Made by a program: the position numbers and the translations under genes. This document shows, one piece after another, positions 1 to 6,614 of a stretch of 7,082 nucleotides of DNA. Below the pieces are notes generated by a model. The model was not told where the DNA came from. It ran no database searches and worked only from the letters and a program-made list of their open reading frames with translations. Within the stretch, counting starts at the first letter, position 1; each line of letters starts with the position of its first letter. The stretch spans positions 1 through 7,082 of the forward strand of contig WLES01000042.1 in assembly GCA_009704155.1 (NCBI GenBank). Reading direction: 5' to 3'. Origin of the DNA: Actinomycetota bacterium (GTDB lineage Bacteria > Actinomycetota > Actinomycetes > Actinomycetales > Microbacteriaceae).

Positions 1-186
1 ACTTTCAATGAAGGCTCGAACGGCAATTTTGTCGGCGAACGTTGTGAGAATTGGGCTCCGGTCCCACGCCATCTTGTATCGGATCTTTGATTGGATTGTG
101 TTGCCCGGGTAGCGTGCTTCACGTCTCAACGTGCGGTACGCGAGAGCCCTTTGCACGCTGTATCGAATACCCAATTTCGACCTCAC
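1..186 (-). CDS. TupA-like ATP-grasp protein, N-terminal part (runs off left edge)
   Basis: An open frame of 62 codons reads leftward off the window with no stop. Residues 34-61 (KIRYKMAWDRSP, then LTTFADKIAVRAFIE) resemble the start of the TupA-like ATP-grasp family, where a 'K..YK...DR.PLLTTFADK.AVR.YV' block is typical; that comparison is from memory. Family members are thought to be ATP-dependent ligases or transferases acting on cell-surface polymers such as teichuronopeptide; the substrate here is unknown. The ATP-binding core lies beyond the edge and cannot be checked. An in-frame TGA at 204-202 limits the start. GTG at 186 gives the longest form, but TTG at 174 is better placed, with GAGG (184-181) six bases upstream. 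The gene follows the LCP gene by 41 nt on the same strand, which fits a shared envelope-polysaccharide role. The family call is fairly good; exact start and function are uncertain. Confidence 0.68.
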   Translation of the reverse strand, partial: MRSKLGIRYSVQRALAYRTLRREARYPGNTIQSKIRYKMAWDRSPILTTFADKIAVRAFIES

Positions 187-227
187 TCTGAATTGCTCAA
201 GTCAATCACGTGGGAATCATTTCACAA

Positions 228-1334
228 CTACCCACCCTGGTCGAGTGCGTCGACGGCTGGCTGAGGCGGCGGAACGTATCCGGAAAGTGCATCGCGTGAA
301 AGCAGTCCGGAGATGTATGCCATCTCTTCGGCGTCGGGGATGATGGCGTATTGACTGCCGATCAACGCTGTGCGTTCGATGGGCATGACCAGCATGCTGA
401 GTTTGCTTTTGTCGAACGGCGAAATCTCGACAGCGGTTCGGATGATCCAGCTCGAGTCGAGGCCAGGGTCAACAACCAAGAGCTCACCAATTGCCGCCGC
501 GACCGTCGACATTTTGCCTGGGTTCGTCAAGACCCCGAGGGAGAGGAGCTTGTCAACCACGCCGCTAATGAAAAGTTGTTGATTCTTGACGCGAGAAACG
601 TCGCCGTCGGCAAAGGCGTGCCGTTCTCGAACGAATGCAAGCGCCCGTGCCCCTCGCAACTCGATGGGTCCCTGCTCGTAAAAATATCGGTTGAACTCAT
701 AGTCGTTCACGTCACTCGTGAAGGCGCGGGGGTTGTCCACCGTCACGCCATCAAGGACCTCGGTGAGGTTTTTGACGCCGCTGAAATTGACGAGCACAAA
801 ATGGTCGACTGTAATTCCCAAAAAGCTTTCAACGGTATTGACCGCACAGGTAACGCCTCCATATGACATCGCCCAGTTGATTTTTCCTTTGCCATAACAG
901 GGGATGTCAACCCACGTGTCTCTGGGGATTGAAAGGATCTGAACGTTCTTGCGATCACCGTCGAGGTGCACGAGCATCACGACATCGGATCGATATCCTT
1001 CGGCGTTCGGGTCGGATTTCAGTTTGCCTCGCGTATCGCTTCCGAGAATGAGGATGTTCTCCGGTTTGGTGGAGTCCACAGCAGTCGCACCGGGGGTGGG
1101 TGTTGCAGTCTCGATGACGCCCTCGAGCGTCGTTGTGTTCGCGTCGAACGTGCTTGCCAAATAGGCGGCAAAACCGAGTGAGCCAATCAAGACGACGGCC
1201 AGCGACGCTCCGACAATCGCGAAGGCAATCCTCACGCGCGAACGTCGCCGAACACCGTGCCGCACTTGCGGATGGGCGTGTTTGGCGAGCTTTTTTCTGC
1301 CACGCGGCAGTCGGGTTGGCTTGTCAGCACTCAT
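228..1334 (-). CDS. LCP (LytR-CpsA-Psr) family glycopolymer transferase
   Basis: This 368-residue protein has a basic cytoplasmic N-terminus (1-35), one membrane helix (about 36-61), a Thr/Pro-rich linker (about 65-90) and an extracellular LCP domain (about 91-260). LCP signatures are visible: SDTR with D100 and R102, YRSD with R115 and D117, SIPRD with R138, and FVRERHAFADGDVSR (about 234-248) followed by NQQ. These acidic and arginine residues bind Mg2+ and the polyprenyl pyrophosphate of the donor. The family moves lipid-linked glycopolymers (teichoic acids, arabinogalactan, capsule) onto peptidoglycan outside the membrane; the polymer here cannot be told from sequence. Cys146 and Cys163 could form a disulphide. 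The C-terminal stretch after about 265 has no LytR_C domain I can recognise. The ATG at 1334 lies 15 nt after the upstream gene's stop with no good Shine-Dalgarno, suggesting translational coupling. An ATP-grasp gene follows. Confidence 0.93.
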   Translation of the reverse strand: MSADKPTRLPRGRKKLAKHAHPQVRHGVRRRSRVRIAFAIVGASLAVVLIGSLGFAAYLASTFDANTTTLEGVIETATPTPGATAVDSTKPENILILGSDTRGKLKSDPNAEGYRSDVVMLVHLDGDRKNVQILSIPRDTWVDIPCYGKGKINWAMSYGGVTCAVNTVESFLGITVDHFVLVNFSGVKNLTEVLDGVTVDNPRAFTSDVNDYEFNRYFYEQGPIELRGARALAFVRERHAFADGDVSRVKNQQLFISGVVDKLLSLGVLTNPGKMSTVAAAIGELLVVDPGLDSSWIIRTAVEISPFDKSKLSMLVMPIERTALIGSQYAIIPDAEEMAYISGLLSRDALSGYVPPPQPAVDALDQGG

Positions 1335-1349
1335 GAGAAGAATCGAAAC

Positions 1350-1757
1350 CTAGCGTCGCGACTGCACGAGGAAAAACAGATAGGACAGTGAAAACGCGAA
1401 ACCGACAATCGCGTAAGCGACAGTGAACCATGTGAGCGGCACGGGGAGCAGGAGCGTCAATACCCCAAGCCCCGCTGCCGAGATCGCCATCACGGTGCCA
1501 ACGCGCACGACGGACAGATTATTGGAGTTAGTCGAGTTCACCCACATGTTCCCCGCCAACGCGACGAGCGTGACCCCGATCATTCGCATCGACCACACCA
1601 GCGGGGCTGAGGTCGAATCAAAAGCGAGGAGTTCGAGGAAGAATTCAGGAAACGCAAGCAGCACAAGCGCGCTGCTGCCGAAGACGATTGCTCCGGCCTT
1701 GAGTGTGAGTCGAATCCCGTTGACTCGTGATGCTGCAATGACTCGATTGGAACTCAT
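1350..1757 (-). CDS. Small four-helix membrane protein of unknown function
   Basis: I do not recognise a named family. The 135-residue protein has four hydrophobic segments, about 19-36, 52-73, 82-104 and 108-131, a basic N-terminus with Arg5, Arg11, Arg16 and Lys20, and a C-terminal RR, so both ends are likely cytoplasmic. The loop between helices 2 and 3 (about 74-81) is rich in Asn and Ser. There are no obvious catalytic or metal-binding motifs. The ATG at 1757 is preferred over an in-frame TTG at 1763, because a purine-rich AGG on the minus strand is 9 nt from the ATG but only 3 nt from the TTG. It is the first gene of a leftward unit with the LCP gene (15-nt gap) and then the ATP-grasp gene, so a role in envelope assembly or polymer handling is a guess from position only. 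Confidence 0.82.
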   Translation of the reverse strand: MSSNRVIAASRVNGIRLTLKAGAIVFGSSALVLLAFPEFFLELLAFDSTSAPLVWSMRMIGVTLVALAGNMWVNSTNSNNLSVVRVGTVMAISAAGLGVLTLLLPVPLTWFTVAYAIVGFAFSLSYLFFLVQSRR

Positions 1758-1795
1758 ATGCAACAGCCTACCGAAGCGACAAATGAGGGCAGGGA

Positions 1796-1808
1796 TAGAA
1801 TTCCCGCA
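1796..1808 (+). promoter_or_regulatory. -10 box of aacS, probably leaderless transcript
   Basis: TAGAAT at 1796-1801 matches the TATAAT consensus at five of six bases. It ends six bases before the A of the aacS ATG at 1808, so transcription would begin at or next to the start codon. No good -35 element is visible 16-18 nt upstream. Leaderless mRNAs with only a TANNNT box are common in actinobacteria. An AGGGA at 1791-1795 is 12 nt from the ATG, too far for an ideal Shine-Dalgarno, and would be upstream of the predicted transcription start. Confidence 0.55.
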
Positions 1809-3664
1809 TGCTCATGCAGAGAATCATTGACCGACACGGTTTCGCAAACTTTCGCGAACTTCACCGTTGGTCAATCGAGTTCCCCGATGCGTTTTGGCGC
1901 GAGGCGTGGGAGGACCTCCGGATTGTCGGCGACCCTGGTCTTCGAGCTTCGGAGGGCACCGGATTCGAGGGCACCCGCTGGTTCCCCGATGCTCAGCTCA
2001 ATGTCGTCGACACTCTTCTTCGCGGTAAACCCAACGACGAGGTGATGGTTTCACTCGCTGAGGAGAGCCCGCGGCTCTCGTTGACTCGGGGTCAACTGAC
2101 GGAGCAGGTTGCAGCCTGTGCCTCGGCACTTCGCGCGGCAGGAGTTCAGCCAGGAGATCGCGTTGCCGCGTGGACGCCAAACGTTCCAGAGACCGTCGTT
2201 TTCGCCCTCGGCGCCTTGGCAATCGGGGCCGTGGTCAGCACGGCGTCAACGGATTTTGGCCCTTCTGCACTCGTCGACCGATTCGGCCAAATTGAACCCA
2301 CAGTGCTTCTCGCGTCATCGAGTTACCAATATGGTGGAAAGCAGTTCGACCTCACCGAGTCAATTGACCAGGTTGCAGCCCTTCTGCCGAGCGTCACCAC
2401 CCTTCTTGTGATTGGAGCGAGCGGTTCGCACGCTACATGGGATGACTGGCTGGCGCCCCACCGAGGCGTACCTCTCACCACTACTTCACTTCCTTTTGAC
2501 CACCCCGGATTCATTCTGTTTTCCAGCGGCACGACAGGGCGCCCAAAGTGCATTGTCCACTCAGCGGCTGGTGTGCTGCTCAAGGACTTGAGCGAACAGG
2601 GGTATCACCTGGACGTTCGGGAGAACGATCGCGTGATGTACTCAACGACGTGCGGGTGGATGATGTGGAACTGGCTCGTGTGCGGTTTGGGTCGCGGTGC
2701 GGCAATTGTTCTTGTCGACGGAAGCCCCGGCTACCCCGACATCAACCGACTCTGGGAGATCGCTGAATCTGAAAAGTTGACGTTCCTCGGTGTTTCAGCT
2801 GCACTCATCGATTCATGGCGCAAAGCCGAAGTTGAGCCCCGCCAACACTTCGACCTTGGCGCCCTACGAACTATTGCGTCGACCGGTTCACCGCTCGCTG
2901 AGGCGGGCTACGACTGGGTTGCGTCCTCGGTGTCGCCAGAGGTGGTTGTTGCGTCGATTGCCGGTGGGACTGACCTCTGCGGGTGTCTCGTCCTCGGTGT
3001 TGACACCGAGCCGGTTCAGCGCGGTGAAATCCAGGGGCCAGCGCTCGGTCTCGATGTGACTGTTTTTCGCGCAGATGGTACCGAAGCCGAAATTGGGGAA
3101 GACGGTGAACTGGTCTGCCGCACGCCGTTCCCCACTGTTCCGCTTCGTTTCTGGGGGGACGACGACGGATCACGTCGTCACGCAGCGTATTTTGAACGGT
3201 TCCCCGATGTGTGGGCTCACGGTGATTACGCCCGAAAAACTCCGACGGGCGGATTTGAAATTCTCGGCCGACTCGATGCGACCCTCAACGTCAAGGGAGT
3301 TCGGATTGGAACCGCAGAGATTTACCGAGTCGTACTCTCGATTCCGGGCATTGTCGAAGCGCTTGCCGTTGAGCAACCCCACGATGGCGACACGCGTGTT
3401 GTCCTCTTCGTCGTTGTTAAGGGTTCTCTCGACAGCGCACTTGAGTCGCAGATTAGATCAACACTTCGCTCACAAGCGAGCCCTCGACACGTACCGTCGC
3501 TCATCGTCGCAGCACCGGAAATGCCTCGGACTCGAAGTGGAAAGATGACCGAACTGGCAATCGCCGACATCGTCACGGGGCGGGCGGAGCGTGACACATC
3601 ATCGCTCGCGAATCCGGAATCCCTTGAGTGGTTTCGCGAGTGGGCAAGGTCAACCCAGCTGTAA
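1808..3664 (+). CDS. aacS: Acetoacetyl-CoA synthetase (acetoacetate-CoA ligase)
   Basis: The protein activates acetoacetate with ATP and CoA to acetoacetyl-CoA in the cytoplasm, feeding ketone bodies or polyester-derived acetoacetate into acetyl-CoA metabolism. It is an ANL-superfamily adenylating enzyme of 618 residues, slightly shorter than the usual roughly 650. Visible motifs are the N-terminal WREAW...VG and FPDAQLNVV block typical of Acs/AacS proteins, the P-loop SSGTTGRPK at 239-247, the AacS-like TTCGWMMWNW block near 280-290, the GGTDLCG motif at 386-392, HGDYA with D473, the hinge region GRLDATLNVKG at 487-497, and the C-terminal catalytic lysine K579 in RSGKMTE, a site for regulatory acylation in relatives. 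TTCGWMMWNW and the GGTD motif favour AacS over acetyl-CoA synthetase. The ATG at 1808 fits a leaderless start; ATG at 1814 is an alternative. It diverges from the envelope genes and converges with iolG. No direct metabolic link to the inositol genes is evident. Confidence 0.92.
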   Translation: MLMQRIIDRHGFANFRELHRWSIEFPDAFWREAWEDLRIVGDPGLRASEGTGFEGTRWFPDAQLNVVDTLLRGKPNDEVMVSLAEESPRLSLTRGQLTEQVAACASALRAAGVQPGDRVAAWTPNVPETVVFALGALAIGAVVSTASTDFGPSALVDRFGQIEPTVLLASSSYQYGGKQFDLTESIDQVAALLPSVTTLLVIGASGSHATWDDWLAPHRGVPLTTTSLPFDHPGFILFSSGTTGRPKCIVHSAAGVLLKDLSEQGYHLDVRENDRVMYSTTCGWMMWNWLVCGLGRGAAIVLVDGSPGYPDINRLWEIAESEKLTFLGVSAALIDSWRKAEVEPRQHFDLGALRTIASTGSPLAEAGYDWVASSVSPEVVVASIAGGTDLCGCLVLGVDTEPVQRGEIQGPALGLDVTVFRADGTEAEIGEDGELVCRTPFPTVPLRFWGDDDGSRRHAAYFERFPDVWAHGDYARKTPTGGFEILGRLDATLNVKGVRIGTAEIYRVVLSIPGIVEALAVEQPHDGDTRVVLFVVVKGSLDSALESQIRSTLRSQASPRHVPSLIVAAPEMPRTRSGKMTELAIADIVTGRAERDTSSLANPESLEWFREWARSTQL

Positions 3665-3683
3665 CTGGGATTCTGCACGTTGC

Positions 3684-4676
3684 CTAAACGACGTCAGCTA
3701 CGCGAGTGATGTGACCCGTTGCGATTGACTGTTCGCACGCAATGGCAATCCGAAGGCTTTCGAGTGCCGAATCGGGTGGGCACGGGTTCGTAATCTCCCC
3801 GCGCGCAAACGTTACAAACGCGTGCGTCTCGTTCTTGAACGCGTCGCGAAAACGATCAACAAACCCGCGGTACGGATTGGCATTGAGATTCAGGTCGTTC
3901 TCGATTGTTCGAAGCGGCGTTCGTGAGTTGAGCCCGGCTGAGACGGAATCCTGCGAGCCAAATGCTTCGAGTCGCACATCGTGGCCAAGTGCATCGTGGC
4001 GAGTACCCGTGACGATTACCTGTACACCGCTCGTCGTCACAGCAATCACCGAACTGACGTCTGCGTCATCAAAGTCGGCGTAATCCTGGTTTTCGCGGAC
4101 TGCGCGCGTGGCACTGACGCTCTCAACTTCGCTTCCCGTGAGCCAGCGAACCAGATCAAAATCATGAACGTGCATGTCGCGGAAGATTCCTCCGCTGCCG
4201 GCAATGAACTCCCGCGCGCTCGGTGTGTGGTCATGGGCGGTCATGGTGAGTGAATAGAGAGTCCCAATCTCCCCGCTGGCGATGACGTCGTGGACGGCTC
4301 GGATCGGTTCATCGAATCGTCGTTGAAAACCGATTTGAAGGGGAGACCCGCTCGATTCGGCGAGGTCGATGAGCTCGCTCGTCGCGGCGAGCGTCATCGC
4401 GATTGGTTTTTCACAAAGGACCGGAATTCCCTGCGGGAGGATCCCCCGCAACACATGATCGTGGGCATCGGTTCCGACGGCGACAACAACGGCGTCGGCT
4501 ACGGGCGTGAGTGCCTTTTTCCAGGGAACCACCGTGGCGTTGAATGCCCCCGCCAGTTCGTGGGCGCGCTGCTCGTTCCGGTTGGTCACGAGTACTTCAC
4601 TCACGCGCGGATCTGCAGCGAGGTCTTCGACGCGTATTGCGCCCATCCTGCCTGCCCCAACAACGAGAACTTTCAC
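3684..4676 (-). CDS. iolG: Gfo/Idh/MocA oxidoreductase, probable inositol 2-dehydrogenase
   Basis: This NAD(P)-dependent dehydrogenase probably oxidises myo-inositol (or an isomer) to 2-keto-myo-inositol, the first step of the pathway. From the preferred start it has 330 residues, normal for the family. It opens with the dinucleotide-binding GAGRMG (7-12), has the EKP motif with K90, FQRRFD near 117-122, and GGIFRDMHVHDFD, which supplies D167 and H171. The Lys, Asp and His match the catalytic triad of IolG (K97, D172, H176 in Bacillus, from memory) with near-identical spacing. The start is GTG at 4676: GAAAGG at 4690-4685 lies 8 nt upstream, whereas the GTG at 4685 overlaps that Shine-Dalgarno. 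It is transcribed away from the iolE-iolC operon. Specificity for scyllo- or chiro-inositol or another polyol cannot be excluded by sequence; the inositol call leans on context. Confidence 0.8.
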   Translation of the reverse strand: MKVLVVGAGRMGAIRVEDLAADPRVSEVLVTNRNEQRAHELAGAFNATVVPWKKALTPVADAVVVAVGTDAHDHVLRGILPQGIPVLCEKPIAMTLAATSELIDLAESSGSPLQIGFQRRFDEPIRAVHDVIASGEIGTLYSLTMTAHDHTPSAREFIAGSGGIFRDMHVHDFDLVRWLTGSEVESVSATRAVRENQDYADFDDADVSSVIAVTTSGVQVIVTGTRHDALGHDVRLEAFGSQDSVSAGLNSRTPLRTIENDLNLNANPYRGFVDRFRDAFKNETHAFVTFARGEITNPCPPDSALESLRIAIACEQSIATGHITRVADVV

Positions 4677-4684
4677 AGAGAACA

Positions 4685-4690
4685 CCTTTC
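4685..4690 (-). promoter_or_regulatory. Ribosome binding site that sets the iolG start
   Basis: GAAAGG on the minus strand is separated by 8 nt from GTG at 4676 and runs directly into the other candidate GTG at 4685. The spacing therefore selects the downstream GTG and shortens the protein by three residues (Met-Phe-Ser), leaving VKVLVVGAG as the N-terminus, which is normal for a Rossmann fold. Confidence 0.7.
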
Positions 4691-4708
4691 ACTGCCGCGA
4701 GGAAACCA

Positions 4709-4738
4709 CTGCGAAAAACTACTTTGTTATGACATACT
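4709..4738 (+). promoter_or_regulatory. Weak candidate promoter for the iolE-iolC operon
   Basis: CATACT at 4733-4738 matches four of six -10 bases, and CTGCGA at 4709-4714 matches three of six -35 bases with an 18-nt spacer. The predicted start of transcription near 4745 would fall inside the palindrome at 4741-4754 and leave a leader of about 23 nt that includes the iolE ribosome binding site. The boxes are poor, as often seen in regulated actinobacterial promoters, and other placements are possible. Confidence 0.25.
4725..4734 (-). promoter_or_regulatory. Candidate IolR (GntR-type) operator
   Basis: The minus-strand sequence TGTCATAACA fits at all ten positions the motif KGWCHTRACA that I recall being reported for the inositol repressor IolR of Corynebacterium glutamicum. 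The overlapping plus-strand TGACATACTA (4730-4739) fits at eight of ten, and the core TATGACATA (4728-4736) is a perfect odd palindrome, as expected for a dimeric regulator. It covers the predicted -10 of iolG and touches that of iolE, so binding could silence both directions. No regulator gene is in the window. Confidence 0.5.
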
Positions 4739-4754
4739 AATTGGTACGTTCCAA
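4726..4754 (-). promoter_or_regulatory. Candidate iolG promoter
   Basis: On the minus strand TTGGAA (4754-4749, four of six -35 bases) is followed after exactly 17 nt by CATAAC (4731-4726, four of six -10 bases). The transcript would begin near 4719, giving a leader of roughly 43 nt before the GTG at 4676. The -35 is part of the palindrome at 4741-4754 and the -10 is inside the IolR-like site. Confidence 0.45.
4741..4754. promoter_or_regulatory. CG-centred palindrome, candidate LacI-family operator
   Basis: TTGGTACGTTCCAA pairs with its own reverse complement at 12 of 14 positions; only the T and T flanking the central ACGT break symmetry. An even palindrome of this length with CG at the centre is the usual form of LacI-family operators. 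It overlaps the predicted iolG -35 and the predicted iolE transcription start. Which regulator binds cannot be told, and symmetry alone is modest evidence. Confidence 0.42.
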
Positions 4755-4755
4755 C

Positions 4756-4761
4756 GAAGGG
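4756..4761 (+). promoter_or_regulatory. Ribosome binding site that sets the iolE start
   Basis: GAAGGG lies six bases before the ATG at 4768. It rules out the longer in-frame TTG at 4741, which would place the operator palindrome and this Shine-Dalgarno inside the coding sequence. Confidence 0.75.
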
Positions 4762-4767
4762 TTGTCA

Positions 4768-5664
4768 ATGTCCGACTTTCTGTCTCGTGTCGCCTCGGCA
4801 CCCATCTCGTGGGGGATCTGTGAGGTCCCCGGTTGGGGTGCGATGCTCCCCCAAAAGCGCGTTCTCGCGGAAATGTCGGGTCTCGGCTTTACCGCAACCG
4901 AGCTCGGAGCAGCCGGATTCCTCCCAGAAGACCCTTACGAACTCAAAGACGTGTTGAGCGAATACGGCATGACCCTCATCGGCGGGTTCACTCCCGTAGT
5001 CGTGCACGACCCATCAGCTCGACAGGCGACGATAGAGAGCGCAACGGCAACCGCGAAGCTCTTCCAGCAAGCCGGTGCAACAAAGTTTGTTTCCTGCCCA
5101 ATCATGGACTGGGACTGGAGCAACCCGCGTCCGCTCACGCTTGACGAGCAGAAGCACATGACCGAAATGCTCGGCGTCATCGACGACATCTGCGGAGAGC
5201 ACGGCCTCGATCAGGTGTTGCACCCGCACGTGCAGACGGTTGTTGAAACGAAAGACGACATCTCGCGTGTGCTCGACTCATGCGACGTGACGTTCTGTCT
5301 CGACACTGGCCACATGGCTTTCGGTGGTCAAGACCCCGTCGAGTTCGCCAAGACGGCAATTGAACGCGTTGGTCACGTTCACTTGAAAGACATCCGCCTC
5401 GACATGGTTGCGCCTGTTCTTCGCCGCGAAGTCTCCCTCATGGCAGCAACCCAAGCCGGGGTGTTCACGCCACTCGGACAGGGCGATGTTGACATCCTCG
5501 GCGTTGTCCAAACCCTTGAGGCCGCCGGTTACCGCGGGTGGTACGTCATTGAACAAGACACCGCGATAACGGGAGGTTTCCCCGACGAAGGCGAAGGCCC
5601 CGTTGAACAGGTTTCCGAATCGCTCAAGTACCTGACTGACGTCGTCGCACCGACCCTCGGGTAA
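4768..5664 (+). CDS. iolE: IolE-like inosose dehydratase (xylose isomerase-like TIM barrel)
   Basis: This 298-residue protein probably dehydrates 2-keto-myo-inositol (inosose) to 3D-trihydroxycyclohexane-dione, the second step of inositol breakdown. It has the AP-endonuclease-2/xylose-isomerase-like barrel. It starts with APISWGICEVPGWG (11-24), comparable to the API-W...IPEIG start of Bacillus IolE, then TELG with E45, LHPHVQT with H152 and H154, DTGH with D179, HVHLKD with H205, and VIEQD with E262. D179, H205 and E262 are expected metal ligands. At the strand where the isomerase IolI has a glutamate ligand this protein has histidines, as IolE does, so IolE is favoured over IolI. Overall similarity to Bacillus IolE seems moderate, and an inosose isomerase or epimerase role remains possible. 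It heads the operon with iolC, 5 nt downstream, and diverges from iolG behind a shared regulatory region. Confidence 0.78.
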   Translation: MSDFLSRVASAPISWGICEVPGWGAMLPQKRVLAEMSGLGFTATELGAAGFLPEDPYELKDVLSEYGMTLIGGFTPVVVHDPSARQATIESATATAKLFQQAGATKFVSCPIMDWDWSNPRPLTLDEQKHMTEMLGVIDDICGEHGLDQVLHPHVQTVVETKDDISRVLDSCDVTFCLDTGHMAFGGQDPVEFAKTAIERVGHVHLKDIRLDMVAPVLRREVSLMAATQAGVFTPLGQGDVDILGVVQTLEAAGYRGWYVIEQDTAITGGFPDEGEGPVEQVSESLKYLTDVVAPTLG

Positions 5665-5669
5665 CAGCC

Positions 5670-6614
5670 GTGCTCCCCTTGGACGTCCTCAGCGTTGGCC
5701 GCATCAGCGTCGATTTGTACGCTGTTGAGCCAAACGTTGGATTCGAGGGGCAACAGAGTTTCCAAAAATCGGTCGGCGGTAGCCCCACCAACGTTGCTGT
5801 CGCAGCTGCTCAACTTGGTCGCCGAGTCGGGCTGGCCACCAAAGTCGGAGACGACAAATTCGGTGAGTACGTGCGCACGCGACTTGCTGGCTGGGGAGTG
5901 TTGACGGATTACGTCGGGGTGCAGCACGGCGCTCAAACTCCGCTCGCGCTCGCTGCGCTCACACCGCCAGAGACTCCGACGGTCATCTTCTACCGTGGAC
6001 CCGCAGCACCGGACACAACCCTCACGCTAGACGACGTGCCAGCTGACGTCGTGTCAGATGCCAACATTCTCTGGATCAGTCAAGGGTCACTTTCGCAGGG
6101 CTCGACCGCCGAATCGTGTCTTCACTGGATGAGTTTGCGCACCCGCGAGCAGCACACAATCCTCGACCTCGATTACCGACCAACCCTGTGGGAAACCGTC
6201 GATGCTGCTCGGGCGATGGCAGCCCGTGCAATCTCGCTGGCAACAATCGTTGTGGGCAACCGCGAAGAGTGCGAGGTCGCCGTGGGAACGTCGGACCCCG
6301 ATTCCGCAGCGGATCGCCTTCTCGAAGCAGGTGTGCGGTTGGCCATCATCAAACTTGGCGCCGACGGTGTACTTCTGGCTACAGCGTCGGAGAGGGTGCG
6401 AATTCCTGCAATCCAGATAACTCTCGTGTGCGGACTCGGTGCCGGTGACGCCTTCGGTGGTGCGCTGTGCCACGGCCTTCTCAACGAGTGGGGTCTCGAA
6501 GAGATTGGCAAGTTCGCCAACGCTGCGGGCGCCCTCGTTTCAACGAAACTCACCTGTGCAGACGCGATGCCTACCGTCACGGAACTCAACGAACTTCTGG
6601 CGGCAGCAGCATGA
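5670..6614 (+). CDS. iolC: 5-dehydro-2-deoxygluconokinase
   Basis: This PfkB/ribokinase-family sugar kinase of 314 residues phosphorylates 2-deoxy-5-keto-D-gluconate at C6 with ATP, the step that precedes aldol cleavage in inositol catabolism. Near the N-terminus it has the substrate-binding VGRISVDLY (9-17) and GGSPTNVAV (36-44). DLDYRPTLW near residue 170 is characteristic of IolC, as is FYRGPAAPD near 110. The NREE motif (N197, E200) coordinates Mg-ATP, and GLGAGDAFGG (255-264) forms the anion hole with catalytic base D260. The start is GTG at 5670, five bases after the iolE stop and with only a weak CGGG upstream, so translation is probably coupled to iolE. Its TGA overlaps the ATG of the next gene in an ATGA junction. 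Nothing appears missing or truncated. Confidence 0.9.
   Translation: MLPLDVLSVGRISVDLYAVEPNVGFEGQQSFQKSVGGSPTNVAVAAAQLGRRVGLATKVGDDKFGEYVRTRLAGWGVLTDYVGVQHGAQTPLALAALTPPETPTVIFYRGPAAPDTTLTLDDVPADVVSDANILWISQGSLSQGSTAESCLHWMSLRTREQHTILDLDYRPTLWETVDAARAMAARAISLATIVVGNREECEVAVGTSDPDSAADRLLEAGVRLAIIKLGADGVLLATASERVRIPAIQITLVCGLGAGDAFGGALCHGLLNEWGLEEIGKFANAAGALVSTKLTCADAMPTVTELNELLAAAA

Noticed and set aside
120..133. Hairpin CACGT-CTCA-ACGTG.
   Set aside because: Five-base stem lying within the coding sequence of the ATP-grasp gene; no T-tract and likely chance.
351..866. A 171-codon plus-strand open frame opposite the LCP gene.
   Set aside because: It is antisense to a clear LCP domain with all family motifs; its translation resembles no protein, and long opposite-strand frames are expected in GC-rich coding DNA.
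3075..3548. A 157-codon plus-strand frame inside aacS.
   Set aside because: It lies in another frame of a well-supported enzyme and covers its conserved C-terminal motifs; no domain or ribosome binding site is seen.
3654..3669. Inverted repeat CCCAG-6 nt-CTGGG over the aacS stop codon as a terminator between convergent genes.
   Set aside because: The stem is only five base pairs and is not followed by a T-run on either strand, so it is too weak to call.
4290..4823. A 177-codon plus-strand frame across iolG, the intergenic region and the iolE start.
   Set aside because: It is antisense to the catalytic part of iolG and runs through the divergent promoter region; no recognisable protein.
5942..5962. 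Repetitive GCTCGC-like stretch.
   Set aside because: It encodes part of iolC (LALAAL) through biased codons; no repeat unit continues outside it.
1808..6614. A functional link between aacS and the inositol genes as one catabolic island.
   Set aside because: aacS converges on iolG, has its own promoter and uses acetoacetate, which is not an inositol pathway intermediate; adjacency alone is not enough.
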